NCBI GenBank assembly: GCA_937944945.1
Contig: CALEBD010000406.1
Location: 89,248 to 153,247, forward strand
DNA length: 64,000 nucleotides
DNA from: an uncultured Clostridium sp.
Lineage (GTDB): Bacteria; Bacillota; Clostridia; Peptostreptococcales; Peptostreptococcaceae
Direction: 5' to 3'
The notes beneath the pieces are model-generated. The model was not told the origin of the DNA. It saw only the letters and a list, made by a program, of their open reading frames with translations, and made no database searches. Of this stretch, positions 25,243 through 33,566 are shown piece after piece (within the stretch, counting starts at the first letter, position 1; each line of letters starts with the position of its first letter). The position numbers were made by a program, and so were the translations under genes.

Positions 25243-25898
25243 TAGATATGAAAGTCTATTACTGAAATTTCAACATCATCTCCTACACTGTCTAGATACT
25301 CTTTAAACTCCTTGTTCCAAACATCTTCGTCTTTGTCATTTGTAGTCATAGCCCACCAACCCATACTAGCAGACTCATGCCAATCTCCGTCCTCTGTTAC
25401 AAAACAGAATGGAATTCTATCTTTTTCCAACATAGCATCCCAGTCTACTTCTTCTTTGGTAGCAAAGATGGCATTGAGGGGTTCTCCGTCTTCTCCTTTT
25501 TCCTTAAGAAGTAACCATGCTCCCCATCTACCTCCTTCACAATACCAATCCCACTTAGAGTCAGGATTATATGTAGACATCAAGTTCTCTTCGTCATCAA
25601 TTTCATATCCCCAGTTCTTAGCTTCTTCCCAGGCATCTTCATATGAGATAAACAACCCTTTCTCTATGATTTTATTAGCTCTTTCAAGCTGTTCCTTTTC
25701 CCATTCGGTGGTAGGATTCTTATACTTATCTGCTAGCTTAATGGCATACTCATAGTTATCAGCGTGTCTGGTTTTAACCTCATCAATGGCTTCATCCTTT
25801 GTATATCTAACATATTGTTCTACCTCCATGTTTTCATCATAGGGTTCTAACAATGTTTCAACATTACTTCCGAATACTAGTCCTACAAAATGGCTCAT
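25242..25898 (-). CDS. Conserved-type phage protein of unknown function
   Basis: 218 aa starting MSHFVGLVFGSNVETLLEPYDENMEVEQY. Proteins with this opening (M-S-H-F-x-V-L-V and L-x-PYDEN) are, from memory, common in large phages and unassigned. Trp- and Tyr-rich motifs (DWYCEGGRWGAWLLL, SMGWWAMTTND) suggest a compact globular fold. Its ATG overlaps the TGA of the next gene downstream, as usual in this operon. Confidence 0.7.
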   Translation of the reverse strand: MSHFVGLVFGSNVETLLEPYDENMEVEQYVRYTKDEAIDEVKTRHADNYEYAIKLADKYKNPTTEWEKEQLERANKIIEKGLFISYEDAWEEAKNWGYEIDDEENLMSTYNPDSKWDWYCEGGRWGAWLLLKEKGEDGEPLNAIFATKEEVDWDAMLEKDRIPFCFVTEDGDWHESASMGWWAMTTNDKDEDVWNKEFKEYLDSVGDDVEISVIDFHI

Positions 25899-26380
25899 AC
25901 TATATATTTTTTAACAATTTCTGAAATCATCTTACCGTCTGCTTGAGGAAATTCTGATTTCAAATATTTAATCGCATTTCCCATTTCTTTCTTTGGAATT
26001 TGGAAACTAACCATATCTATTGAATTTTCTTCATTATAGAAATCTTCAATAAAGCCTTTTCCCTCACACCATATTTGTAATGCAGAATGTATGTCTGGCT
26101 CATTTACAGGCTCAGGAAGCAACTTTTTTAGTACTTCCAATTCATCCCTATATTCAGTTGCCAAGTCCTCTCTACCAGCCTCTATAAAGCTAGAAATACT
26201 GTCCTCTAATTTCTTACACATTTTAGAAATAAGCTGTATCTCAGCTGCTTCATCATAAGGTTTAGCATTTTTAGCAGTTTGTAGAATCTGAATTTCTGCC
26301 TTCAGATTCTTATATGCACGAAGTTCTACTTGATTTTTAGACTTCATTGCTTTAGCTATACATTCGTTTATATTTATCAT
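25895..26380 (-). CDS. GatB/YqeY-domain-like protein
   Basis: 161 aa. The N-terminal 90 residues match YqeY in order: KAMKSKNQVELRAYKNLKAEIQ, then EAGREDLATEYRDELEVLKKLLPEP. YqeY domains resemble the tRNA-binding tail of GatB amidotransferase, but free-standing versions have no settled function. Here it sits in an early operon with tRNA-repair enzymes further upstream, so a link to tRNA is possible but unproven. Gene overlaps are 4 nt on both sides. Confidence 0.7.
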   Translation of the reverse strand: MININECIAKAMKSKNQVELRAYKNLKAEIQILQTAKNAKPYDEAAEIQLISKMCKKLEDSISSFIEAGREDLATEYRDELEVLKKLLPEPVNEPDIHSALQIWCEGKGFIEDFYNEENSIDMVSFQIPKKEMGNAIKYLKSEFPQADGKMISEIVKKYIV

Positions 26381-26715
26381 TTTAAATTATTTAATCCTTC
26401 TTCTAAAACTTCATTTAACCAAGTGCCTCCATTGTAAAATTGGACAATGTACTTGTAAGTTCCATCTCCATTACTTCTAACGTCAACCAAATAGGAAGTG
26501 TCTTCTGGATATTGAGTATCATCACATTTATACAGTTCTCCGTTTAACACTTTATAAGTATCATCCACATCCATTAAGGTTTCAGCATATGTATCTCCTT
26601 CATAAGCAATCTCATAACCATATTTCTTACAAATATACTCACAATATTCTTCTACTGTAAGTCCTTTTGTATTAATTTTAGTTAAAGTTCCTGTATGTAA
26701 TTCAACGCAACTCAT
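26377..26715 (-). CDS. Hypothetical protein
   Basis: 112 aa, MSCVELHTGTLTKI at the start and a beta-rich C-terminus (GTYKYIVQFYNGGTWLNEVL). No family recognised. Overlaps both neighbours by 4 nt (ATGA-type junctions). Confidence 0.65.
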   Translation of the reverse strand: MSCVELHTGTLTKINTKGLTVEEYCEYICKKYGYEIAYEGDTYAETLMDVDDTYKVLNGELYKCDDTQYPEDTSYLVDVRSNGDGTYKYIVQFYNGGTWLNEVLEEGLNNLK

Positions 26716-26954
26716 ATTTCTAAAGTATAATTAGAAATCCAATCTCCACAACATTCACAGTGTCCTAAGTCTTTATATTCTCCTAGATGCTCAATAAGAG
26801 ACATCCATACATCCTGAAGAGTAGCTATATCGGTTTCCCTATCTAGCATGGCTCGTATAGATACTTTTATCTCCTCCGGAGTCATGTATGCAGTCTCTTT
26901 TCCATCAACGGTAAGGGATGTGCAAATACATCCGTCAGTATATTCTATTTTCAT
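26712..26954 (-). CDS. Hypothetical protein with C-terminal CxxC
   Basis: 80 aa. Ends with GHCECCGDWISNY, a Cys cluster that could bind zinc or be redox-active. No family recognised. Downstream junction overlaps by 4 nt. Confidence 0.62.
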   Translation of the reverse strand: MKIEYTDGCICTSLTVDGKETAYMTPEEIKVSIRAMLDRETDIATLQDVWMSLIEHLGEYKDLGHCECCGDWISNYTLEI

Positions 26955-26964
26955 AATTAATTTA

Positions 26965-27168
26965 TTACCTATTATAATCCAAAGTCTTAACCAAATACTT
27001 GATTGCTTCTAACTGTCCATATGTTAAGGATATCAGTTTGTCATTTAAACAAATATCCCAACCTTCTCCATTTGCCCATTCTGTTACTTCTATAAAGTCT
27101 GAATCCTTCGCCAGATGGTCATACTTTTTTAATTCGTCGCTTACAGCTTTTCTTTCATGAATTTCCAT
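26965..27168 (-). CDS. Hypothetical protein
   Basis: 67 aa; central EWANGEGWDICLNDKLISLTYGQLEAI and a C-terminal LEAIKYLVKTLDY helix. No family recognised, but this looks like a compact one-domain phage protein. Confidence 0.62.
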   Translation of the reverse strand: MEIHERKAVSDELKKYDHLAKDSDFIEVTEWANGEGWDICLNDKLISLTYGQLEAIKYLVKTLDYNR

Positions 27169-27169
27169 A

Positions 27170-27334
27170 TCAAATAATTATTTTAAAATATACAGAAGTC
27201 TTCCAGGTTCTCCAACCTAGAAATTTAGTAGGAACCCAGTTAGGTTTTCCTATTAAATCTCTAAGTTCTAATGGAGTCAAATCAAATTCCATCCCTTGAA
27301 CATCATCTGGAGACAGTCCTATCCAAACTTTCAT
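27170..27334 (-). CDS. Small hypothetical protein
   Basis: A 54-aa frame from ATG 27334 to TGA 27172-27170, reading MKVWIGLSPDDVQGMEFD and later PNWVPTKFLGWRTWKT. It fills what would otherwise be a 134-nt gap, overlaps the metallophosphoesterase gene by 32 nt and ends 1 nt before the next ATG. Function unknown. Confidence 0.6.
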   Translation of the reverse strand: MKVWIGLSPDDVQGMEFDLTPLELRDLIGKPNWVPTKFLGWRTWKTSVYFKIII

Positions 27335-27905
27335 TCTTCTGAGATTCTATTTTTTCTTTAACTTCCCTATATGATATTGGGGTAAAATTATTATTATCAA
27401 CTCCGACATCATACTGAGTCGGTAATAATACCCTAAGTCTAGAAATATCCAAACCATCAGCTTGTGGTCCGGAGTGAACATGGCCAAACAGTTGCCATAC
27501 TCCTCTATATGACCCTCCATAACACAGAAATGGATAATGGTTTAAGTAGATAGAATTATCCTCAATTTCTATCTGCAGCTGAGGTACTACCATATCAAAA
27601 TATAACATATATCCCTGTCTAAGATTCTTTCTGTCATGATTGCCTATAATGAGGTTTATATGACCATTTAGACGAGGGATGATGCTATTCCATACACTAC
27701 TTCCACCAAAGGCAAAATCTCCCAGATGGAAGACCGTATCGTCCTTAGAAACCACCTTATTCCAATTTTCTATCAGAACTTCGTTCATTTCTTCTACATT
27801 TTGAAAAGGTCTATTACAAAACCTAATTATATTGGCGTGTCCGAAATGAGTATCTGAGGTAAAAAATGTATGGTCTGGACTATACTTAATCTTCTTTTCG
27901 CTCAT
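27303..27905 (-). CDS. Calcineurin-like metallophosphoesterase
   Basis: 200 aa. All metal-binding blocks are visible in order: SDTHFGH (residues about 18-24), HLGDFAFGG, GNHDRKN, LNHYPF and LFGHVHSG. Such enzymes cleave phosphomonoesters or diesters; phage versions are often nucleotide or 2',3'-cyclic phosphate hydrolases. The natural substrate cannot be named from sequence. Its start overlaps the upstream ATPase gene by 20 nt. This is one of three metallophosphoesterases in the window. Confidence 0.88.
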   Translation of the reverse strand: MSEKKIKYSPDHTFFTSDTHFGHANIIRFCNRPFQNVEEMNEVLIENWNKVVSKDDTVFHLGDFAFGGSSVWNSIIPRLNGHINLIIGNHDRKNLRQGYMLYFDMVVPQLQIEIEDNSIYLNHYPFLCYGGSYRGVWQLFGHVHSGPQADGLDISRLRVLLPTQYDVGVDNNNFTPISYREVKEKIESQKNESLDRTVSR

Positions 27906-28584
27906 TCTCTTCTAGTTTTTCAGCAGTTATATTATACCCAGTTTTCATCCAACAATAAAACTTAGATGAAACCATTTTTCTAAATTCAAAGTAAAACATC
28001 TCTTCTCTAGCTAATATAGGAAATAGGGTATGCGTTACTGCCAAGATTGAAACATTAAATTTCTTATGCAAGTTCCTGTACATATTAGACATTCCGACTT
28101 GGCGAGATAGATCGAATCCCTTGTCAACTTCATCAAACACTAATAGAGTTTTCTCATCCCAATGTTCCTTGTTTTCTTCTAACCATTTACCTAACATCGC
28201 TAGACCTCTCTGACCTGTAGACATACGTTTGGTTTGGAATCCTCCGTTCTCAAGTAAGGCTTCTGCTGAAGCACTATTATTAAGACTCGTTGGGTCATCA
28301 AATTCGGCACTAATGAAATAAAACCTAGTAAAGTCAGTACTTATTTCAACCTTATTTTTGAATCCTCTAATATCACAATATCCAAGCTTAGTCTGATACA
28401 CAGCGTTTGGGTCATCTTTGCTGTTATCACATTGATAATCTCTTATAATATTAACGAGAGTTGATTTTCCACACCCGTTATCTCCAGCAATCAGAATCTC
28501 TGGATGTTTACTAAAATCGAAATTAAATTCATCACCTTGCTTGAGGGTTCGAAAATCCTCAAGCATTTTTATATTAAGGTACAT
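27886..28584 (-). CDS. ABC/RecF-like P-loop ATPase
   Basis: 232 aa. Walker A GDNGCGKST near residue 34, a STGQRGLAMLGKW segment resembling the ABC signature, and Walker B TLLVFDEVDKGFD followed by a His switch-like AVTHT. The whole protein is a single nucleotide-binding domain without the coiled coil of RecF/SMC proteins. It is probably a DNA- or repair-linked ATPase; the partner is unknown. The gene just upstream (28586-28831) encodes a coiled coil. Confidence 0.8.
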   Translation of the reverse strand: MYLNIKMLEDFRTLKQGDEFNFDFSKHPEILIAGDNGCGKSTLVNIIRDYQCDNSKDDPNAVYQTKLGYCDIRGFKNKVEISTDFTRFYFISAEFDDPTSLNNSASAEALLENGGFQTKRMSTGQRGLAMLGKWLEENKEHWDEKTLLVFDEVDKGFDLSRQVGMSNMYRNLHKKFNVSILAVTHTLFPILAREEMFYFEFRKMVSSKFYCWMKTGYNITAEKLEENERKED

Positions 28585-28585
28585 A

Positions 28586-28831
28586 TTAAGAAATCAAATC
28601 TTTAAGTTTAGAGATATACTTACTATTATCCTCAGCTACTTGCTGGTTAAACTCAATTTGAGTTTGGATAGAAGCAATCTCATTTTGTTTAACTTTAATG
28701 TCTTCAGCTATAGCTGCATTTAGAGCCATAGCCTGGTCATAAGAGGTCTTGAAAATATTCTTTACTTCTGCTAACTGTTCAGCAAATGATTTTATTTGTT
28801 TTTTGCTACCGAAAATACTTGAAATGTTCAT
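28586..28831 (-). CDS. Small coiled-coil protein
   Basis: 81 aa, with a long helical stretch rich in Glu, Gln, Ala and Lys (NAAIAEDIKVKQNEIASIQ). It ends 1 nt before the ATPase ATG. The tandem of coiled coil and ABC-like ATPase raises the possibility that they work together, but this is inference. Confidence 0.62.
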   Translation of the reverse strand: MNISSIFGSKKQIKSFAEQLAEVKNIFKTSYDQAMALNAAIAEDIKVKQNEIASIQTQIEFNQQVAEDNSKYISKLKDLIS

Positions 28832-28842
28832 AATATTAATTT

Positions 28843-29136
28843 TTACTTATTTATAAAATTGGTTTCTACTTCCCATTCGAAAAAGCTAGAGTCTAAGTTC
28901 TCATAACTTTTTCTTGGACTATTTGCGTAAATGCCTTTTAACTGTTCAGTCATCATATTTATCATTTCAGCATAGTCCATATATCTTCTTATTTTGACAG
29001 CTTTACGAGTCCATTTAGAATTTCTTCCTACAGTATATACCGCTCCATACCTAAGACATCTTCCACATACTCTTGGATATAGGAAGGTATACTTAAGAGC
29101 CTTCTTTATTTTTCTGGGTATCCTTTTATTCTCCAT
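28843..29136 (-). CDS. Basic hypothetical protein
   Basis: 97 aa if ATG 29136 is the start (MENKRIPRKIKKALKY); ATGs at 29151 and 29163 are alternatives that increase the overlap with the upstream gene. The N-terminal half is strongly basic, with LYPRVCGRCLRYGAVY holding a CxxC and then WTRKAVKIRRYMD. A nucleic-acid-binding role is plausible but no family is recognised. Confidence 0.6.
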   Translation of the reverse strand: MENKRIPRKIKKALKYTFLYPRVCGRCLRYGAVYTVGRNSKWTRKAVKIRRYMDYAEMINMMTEQLKGIYANSPRKSYENLDSSFFEWEVETNFINK

Positions 29137-29569
29137 GATATGTGAAGCCATAAGCTGCTCCATATAAGTCCCACAAAGTTTCTTCCTCCAAGTCTCTAGA
29201 ACTCCACTCTAAATCTGGAAGAGAATATTTTACTATAGCAAAATACAAGTCTACAAATTCCTCTTCAGCATAGTCAAATTCATAACACCCAGCTGGTGCA
29301 CCCCATTCAGCATCTAATTCCCTGACATACTTCTCGTCTATTATTCCTAGTTTTAATAGCTCTTTAGTAAATCTTTCTGGTATCCAATAGTTTGACTGAA
29401 AATCTACTCCAACCTCCTTGATAAAATCAAAACCTAGGAGTTTAGTAGTTTCTTTGTATGCTTTGGATATTTCATCTGCTGAATGATTAGCAACTATATG
29501 ATAGTCTGTTGTACAGGCATGACCATCCCCTCTTGGGTCTCCAAGCGTAAATCCAATATTATACTTCAT
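29126..29569 (-). CDS. Hypothetical protein
   Basis: 147 aa from ATG 29569 (the TTG upstream is an unlikely start). Opens MKYNIGFTLGDPRGDGHACT and is acidic toward the C-terminus. No family recognised. It starts 2 nt after the uracil-DNA glycosylase stop. Confidence 0.62.
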   Translation of the reverse strand: MKYNIGFTLGDPRGDGHACTTDYHIVANHSADEISKAYKETTKLLGFDFIKEVGVDFQSNYWIPERFTKELLKLGIIDEKYVRELDAEWGAPAGCYEFDYAEEEFVDLYFAIVKYSLPDLEWSSRDLEEETLWDLYGAAYGFTYHGE

Positions 29570-29571
29570 AA

Positions 29572-30258
29572 TTAACAAGTTCCATATTCTGTTTCTTTAT
29601 AAAACTCAATCTTTTGTCCATATAGTTTCTGCAACTCCTGATTTAGTTCAGTAAATACACTATATGGCATTTTCTTATTCTGCCTAGCAAAGTAAGCAGG
29701 ATGATATACTTCCATAATTTTTGGGCTATTTACAATATACTTCTTAAATGACGATGCTTGATTACCAAATAAGACATATATTATGCCTCCATCTCTAGAA
29801 CTTAGATTGTGAATTAATTTGGCAGTAAAGGATCTCCACATATCAAAGTGTGAGCCAACTCTACCAATTTCACAAGTGAAAGCAGTGTTAATCATTAAAA
29901 TACCTTGCGTTGCCCATGATTCTAGAGTATTATCAAATTCTATTCTATTATGAGGAATCTCATAATTTATTGCAGCTTCTTTGACTACCTGTAATGAAGG
30001 CGATAGTTTATCTTCTGGAGTGTCCTTTGAGTTGCCAAACAATATTCCAGTAGCCACACCTTGTTGTGGGTACGGGTCTTGTCCCAGAAAGACTACTTTA
30101 CAGTCTTTCAAAGGACAAGCCCTAAAGGCTTTAAATATATTTGGAGAGGAGGGACATAAAGTTGTTTTATCTATAGTACTTATCCAAGACAGTATCTTGC
30201 GAAGTTCTGCAGTATCTATTACATCCATCCAATCTCCAAAGTATTCACTAGCTTTCAT
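29572..30258 (-). CDS. ung: Uracil-DNA glycosylase (family 1)
   Basis: 228 aa. The water-activating motif GQDPYPQQGVATGILFGN (about residues 59-76) and the minor-groove loop VYHPAYFARQN match family 1 uracil-DNA glycosylases, with Asp and His retained; the usual Pro-Tyr-His of GQDPYH is Pro-Tyr-Pro, as I recall in other phage enzymes. It removes uracil from DNA to start base excision repair. With ThyX immediately upstream and a dUTPase at 52884-53465 it suggests a phage that keeps uracil out of its DNA. Its ATG overlaps the ThyX TGA. Confidence 0.9.
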   Translation of the reverse strand: MKASEYFGDWMDVIDTAELRKILSWISTIDKTTLCPSSPNIFKAFRACPLKDCKVVFLGQDPYPQQGVATGILFGNSKDTPEDKLSPSLQVVKEAAINYEIPHNRIEFDNTLESWATQGILMINTAFTCEIGRVGSHFDMWRSFTAKLIHNLSSRDGGIIYVLFGNQASSFKKYIVNSPKIMEVYHPAYFARQNKKMPYSVFTELNQELQKLYGQKIEFYKETEYGTC

Positions 30259-31238
30259 TCACACCATCCTTTTTTCCTAAATTCTGCATGTAGAGGTTCT
30301 GCCAATTCTCTAGCCTGTGGATGTGCACTTTCTGCATCACGCAATTTAAAGAATCCGTCCCACTGTGTAAGAGTACCAGTCATAATTAATTCAGTCTTAA
30401 GACTATTAGGTAGTACAGCTCTTGCTTGCTGAGGTTTCCAACCCTGATTTAGTAATTCCAAATATAATTGTTCGGATATTTGTAAATTAGCTATAAAATT
30501 CCTTTCTGGAGTAATCTCCCAAGGTTTAAACCAGGGGTTCCCTTTTCCAGTTAAATGATAGTAGTATTCTCCAATTAAATTTCCATACTCATCATGATTA
30601 ATGATAGTTCCTTTAACTTCTTGGAGAGCTAGGCTGTCTGCCCAACATGGAATAATAAAGGTAAGCTCATTACCAAATTTGTCCTTGGAATAATTGCAAT
30701 AACGGGTACTCTCCTGAGCAAAACTAAACACTCTATGCCTTACAAATTCGTGGCTTACTCCTCTATCACATACAAATCGAACCGTAATTCTTTTCTCATG
30801 TTCCTTACCAGGATTACAGATATATTCCAAATCCTCAAGCCAACCATTTTCTACTAATACTCTATAATTAGTAGTAACAAATCCGTTCCAAGTTCCCTTT
30901 TCGGCTTCTCCAGTACTATTAGCTACAGAATAAGGATTGCTGCAATACTTAAAATACTGTTGTCTAGAAGACATCGTTAGAAATAGATATACGGTACCAT
31001 GCTCTAACATAGCTCCATGTCCAGACTTTACCATTCTCTCAACAAATTTTGCAGCAGAATCTAGAGTAATCTTGTCCTCTGATTTGTAACAGGTTCTTCC
31101 AGCTATTTCAATCTGTCTATATACAGTGTCAATAAGCTCTTGCCTAGCCATTTTAGGTCCTATTTCCATATCAGATGGAATGATTATGTTTCTAGGTTTC
31201 TGTTCTAAGATTTCAAGATATGGTTTAATTAGCTTCAT
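30255..31238 (-). CDS. thyX: Flavin-dependent thymidylate synthase ThyX
   Basis: 327 aa. The ThyX signature RHRxxSxxxxSxRY is present as RHRVFSFAQESTRY, followed by the C-terminal block QARAVLPNSLKTELIMTG. It makes dTMP from dUMP with methylene-tetrahydrofolate and FAD, without needing a separate dihydrofolate reductase. It is longer than bacterial ThyX (about 220-250 aa), mainly in the N-terminal and central parts. It lies in an operon directly ahead of uracil-DNA glycosylase. Confidence 0.92.
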   Translation of the reverse strand: MKLIKPYLEILEQKPRNIIIPSDMEIGPKMARQELIDTVYRQIEIAGRTCYKSEDKITLDSAAKFVERMVKSGHGAMLEHGTVYLFLTMSSRQQYFKYCSNPYSVANSTGEAEKGTWNGFVTTNYRVLVENGWLEDLEYICNPGKEHEKRITVRFVCDRGVSHEFVRHRVFSFAQESTRYCNYSKDKFGNELTFIIPCWADSLALQEVKGTIINHDEYGNLIGEYYYHLTGKGNPWFKPWEITPERNFIANLQISEQLYLELLNQGWKPQQARAVLPNSLKTELIMTGTLTQWDGFFKLRDAESAHPQARELAEPLHAEFRKKGWCE

Positions 31239-31407
31239 TGTAATCCTTTGTTAGTTCATCATTAGTGTATTCATCTGCTTCATAGTCACTCATTGCCTGG
31301 TCATACCATGTCCAATTATCAACACCTGCCATTTCTAGACAACGCAACTTCCATCTATCCCTTAATAACTCTGCTAACTCGTCTTTTCTAATTAACTTCA
31401 TTTCCAT
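31225..31407 (-). CDS. Small hypothetical protein
   Basis: 60 aa from ATG 31407 (58 aa from ATG 31401). Charged, with WTWYDQAMSDYEADEYTNDEL. Overlaps ThyX by 14 nt and the upstream Cys-rich gene by 10 nt. Function unknown. Confidence 0.58.
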   Translation of the reverse strand: MEMKLIRKDELAELLRDRWKLRCLEMAGVDNWTWYDQAMSDYEADEYTNDELTKDYNEAN

Positions 31408-31778
31408 AGTCCCAGTTCTATACCTAATGCTTTATCCATGAAGCAATACGTTGTTCCGTCCTTTAATGTCCTGGTATTCGGCTTTATGTGTAATGCTAAA
31501 GGACAATCTTTATTAATTCCTGTAATATCTCCAGTTCTCCAAGGTTCTTTCTCAGATTTTTCTGCGTCGATGCCTATTATGAATAAGGCTTCATCCTTAT
31601 ACTTTGCACATTCCTTGCAAGCATGATCAGAATAACCTACAGTTTTTCCATGTAGACTCTTTACCTCTTTTGCAGCTTCTTCAGAAAGAAGGGAATTCAT
31701 TATGATTCCCTCCTCTGCTATATTCCCACAAACTGGGCATAGGTAGTTTACTAAAGAGACCTCTAGTTCTTTCGACAT
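31398..31778 (-). CDS. Cys-rich, probably zinc-binding protein
   Basis: 126 aa from ATG 31778. An N-terminal CPVCG and a second pair ACKECAKYKDE form a likely four-Cys zinc site (about residues 14-57). The rest contains GDITGINKDCPLALHIKPN. No family recognised. It overlaps the Ada-type gene upstream, whose stop is TAG. Confidence 0.65.
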   Translation of the reverse strand: MSKELEVSLVNYLCPVCGNIAEEGIIMNSLLSEEAAKEVKSLHGKTVGYSDHACKECAKYKDEALFIIGIDAEKSEKEPWRTGDITGINKDCPLALHIKPNTRTLKDGTTYCFMDKALGIELGLWK

Positions 31779-32185
31779 CTCTTGCAAGCTTTATATCCTT
31801 GTTTACGAGCATCTGATAAAGATATTTTCTTAACTTCAGGATTGCGGGCCTTCAAAGAAGGACAATCCTTACTAGTATGATAAACACTGCCAGTCTTTGT
31901 TACATATACATCAGTATCTTCATAGTCAATACAACCACCAGTCGGATTTCCATTTTCGTCGCAATAAGCTCCACTATTAGCTAGAATTAACTTTCCATTA
32001 TCAGCCTCTATTACTTCGTCACCATTTTCTAAATACATATCCTCTACCTTTCTTAATGTTAAACTTTTTATTGAATGATAATCATGTCTTATATTTTGTT
32101 CTGCTTCATATTCATCTTCAGCAGTAGTCCAAACATTTTGATCATCCCCATAAGTATGTTCTATATGATATATAAATCTTTTCAT
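31763..32185 (-). CDS. Protein with C-terminal Ada-like zinc-binding motif
   Basis: 140 aa. The last 45 residues, TKTGSVYHTSKDCPSL...ISLSDARKQGYKACKRC, match the small Ada metal-binding-like module common in bacterial and phage proteins (Cys-x-Ser-Leu ... Gly-Tyr-x-Ala/Pro-Cys-x-x-Cys). The module's role outside Ada is unclear. The frame ends at TAG 31765-31763; if TAG were read as Gln, five more residues would follow before a TAA, so the product is almost the same either way. Confidence 0.7.
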   Translation of the reverse strand: MKRFIYHIEHTYGDDQNVWTTAEDEYEAEQNIRHDYHSIKSLTLRKVEDMYLENGDEVIEADNGKLILANSGAYCDENGNPTGGCIDYEDTDVYVTKTGSVYHTSKDCPSLKARNPEVKKISLSDARKQGYKACKRCRKN

Positions 32186-32186
32186 T

Positions 32187-32333
32187 TTATTCCTCCGAAA
32201 TAAGCTCTACCAGAGTGAGATTTCTAAAGGTCTCATTTAGAGACTTTCTAGCTTCCTCCTCACTTGGAGCTTCTATAGTAACTGTTTCTGCACATCTTTT
32301 CTTAAATTCTATATAATACGTATAGGTTTTCAT
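32187..32333 (-). CDS. Small hypothetical protein
   Basis: A 48-aa frame from ATG 32333 to TAA 32189-32187, reading MKTYTYYIEFKKRCAETVTI and a helical EAPSEEEARKSLNETF. Its ATG overlaps the TGA of the upstream membrane-protein gene (ATGA), and it ends 1 nt before the next ATG, which argues that it is real. Function unknown. Confidence 0.68.
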   Translation of the reverse strand: MKTYTYYIEFKKRCAETVTIEAPSEEEARKSLNETFRNLTLVELISEE

Positions 32334-32500
32334 CTTCTTAGTTTATTAAAAATTTTACTTAATATAATTATAAGCGCCATACATATCATAGCGGTGATAT
32401 AATATAGCGTCAATGTAAAGAAACACAATCCTGCGGCTATAATAGCTATCCAGATTGGGCTAGTTATAATTAGTATGAGAATTACGATAAATTCTAACAT
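32330..32500 (-). CDS. Small membrane protein
   Basis: A 56-aa frame from ATG 32500 to TGA 32332-32330. Nearly the whole length is hydrophobic (MLEFIVILILITSPIWIAII, then a second span ending ALIIILSKIF) with a basic tail NKLRR, so two membrane segments are likely. It overlaps the stop of the upstream gene by 7 nt. Function unknown; small phage membrane proteins can act in superinfection exclusion or lysis. Confidence 0.65.
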   Translation of the reverse strand: MLEFIVILILIITSPIWIAIIAAGLCFFTLTLYYITAMICMALIIILSKIFNKLRR

Positions 32501-33117
32501 AAAGTTTTATAATATAATAGGGTAGGATTATTATCGTGTATATCAATCTGGTCTAGTTGATATAATGCCAACTTCTGAGAAAATTGTTGTCTATCAAATC
32601 CATTAGATATAAGGTGATAACCATTAACAGTGGGAATTATATGCTTAATCCTATCTCCCTCTGCTCCTCTACATTCATTAATTAGAGATATTATCCTATT
32701 CCTATATTCGTCGTCTTTAGAATCTATATCAACAATCCACAACTTTTTATAATTAGAACTTCTACTGGCACCAGTAGCCCTGTCATATACAGCTATGCCC
32801 TGCCTAGTATTTCCATTCTTAATCAAGTCTGCAAATTGTTTAATAGACTCGCAAGCTATATCAAGAGTATTTCGAGGATTAATCCAAAAGTAAGCTCTAG
32901 CATTATTACTATTACACAAGTCCTTTATATATGACTCTTGTCTCAGAAATTCTTCCTTTGTAAAAAAGTAGAAACTTCTAATAGTTCTAGCACTAGATGT
33001 ATAGGATGGGAGTTCTACCCCATCCTTCTTTCTTTGAATTATTTGAACGAAATAAAAATCATCTTTATCTACTAATCCATCAAATAGATTAGCTAAATAT
33101 TCAAAATTGTCTACCAT
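32494..33117 (-). CDS. Unknown protein with possible primase-polymerase-like motifs
   Basis: 207 aa from ATG 33117 (MVDNFEYLANLFDG), chosen because it overlaps the upstream TGA by 17 nt, whereas the longer frame begins deep within that gene. A WIVDIDSKDD segment and a later IPTVNGYHLIS recall the Asp-x-Asp and Gly/Ser-x-His blocks of archaeo-eukaryotic primase-type enzymes, but the match is only suggestive. The stop is TAG (32496-32494), with a TAA four codons on in the same frame. Confidence 0.6.
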   Translation of the reverse strand: MVDNFEYLANLFDGLVDKDDFYFVQIIQRKKDGVELPSYTSSARTIRSFYFFTKEEFLRQESYIKDLCNSNNARAYFWINPRNTLDIACESIKQFADLIKNGNTRQGIAVYDRATGASRSSNYKKLWIVDIDSKDDEYRNRIISLINECRGAEGDRIKHIIPTVNGYHLISNGFDRQQFSQKLALYQLDQIDIHDNNPTLLYYKTLC

Positions 33118-33331
33118 AAAATAAGTCGTTAAATATATTAGCACCTCCGAAGTAGTCAGGAACACATCTAGTTATAATAAGCTGTCTGAATGAATCTCCA
33201 TGCTTCCTTTTAAGGTAATCTTCAAGTGAGCATTTAGCTATCAACTCATTGCTTTTATTTTTAACTATAATCTCTTTATCATAGAGTGTCTCACTATACA
33301 AGACTACATTATAATTGATCCTGTAATTCAT
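33101..33331 (-). CDS. Hypothetical protein
   Basis: 76 aa, opening MNYRINYNVVLYSETLYDKE, with LIAKCSLEDYLKRKHGDSF in the middle. No family recognised. Overlaps both neighbours by 17-23 nt. Confidence 0.62.
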   Translation of the reverse strand: MNYRINYNVVLYSETLYDKEIIVKNKSNELIAKCSLEDYLKRKHGDSFRQLIITRCVPDYFGGANIFNDLFYGRQF

Positions 33332-33566
33332 TTTCTATATGTTTTTTAGCCTCACGCCTTGCTTTTTTCTTATCTACCACATCCATCATTATTTCTCCGT
33401 ATTTTTTGAAATAGATTTCACCTCCCCATCCTTTCCATCCTTGAGAACCATAAGCTCTTCTTTTTCTTCTACGTTCTACCTTTCCCTCTTTATCAAGGTA
33501 TGGAGTAGGGATTCTATTCTTCGGATTGTGTGCGGTAGGATGATGCTCCTTGTAAGTTCTACTCAT
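33309..33566 (-). CDS. Small, highly basic protein
   Basis: 85 aa, very rich in Arg and Lys (KVERRRKRRAYGSQGWKG, DKKKARREAKKHIENEL). A nucleic-acid-binding role is plausible. Its ATG overlaps the TGA of the Thg1-like gene, so the two are probably translated together. Confidence 0.62.
   Translation of the reverse strand: MSRTYKEHHPTAHNPKNRIPTPYLDKEGKVERRRKRRAYGSQGWKGWGGEIYFKKYGEIMMDVVDKKKARREAKKHIENELQDQL

Noticed and set aside
32494..33165. Longer version of the 207-aa gene starting at 33165
   Set aside because: The extra N-terminal part lies inside the upstream gene and uses weak sequence; the ATG at 33117 gives the usual short overlap.
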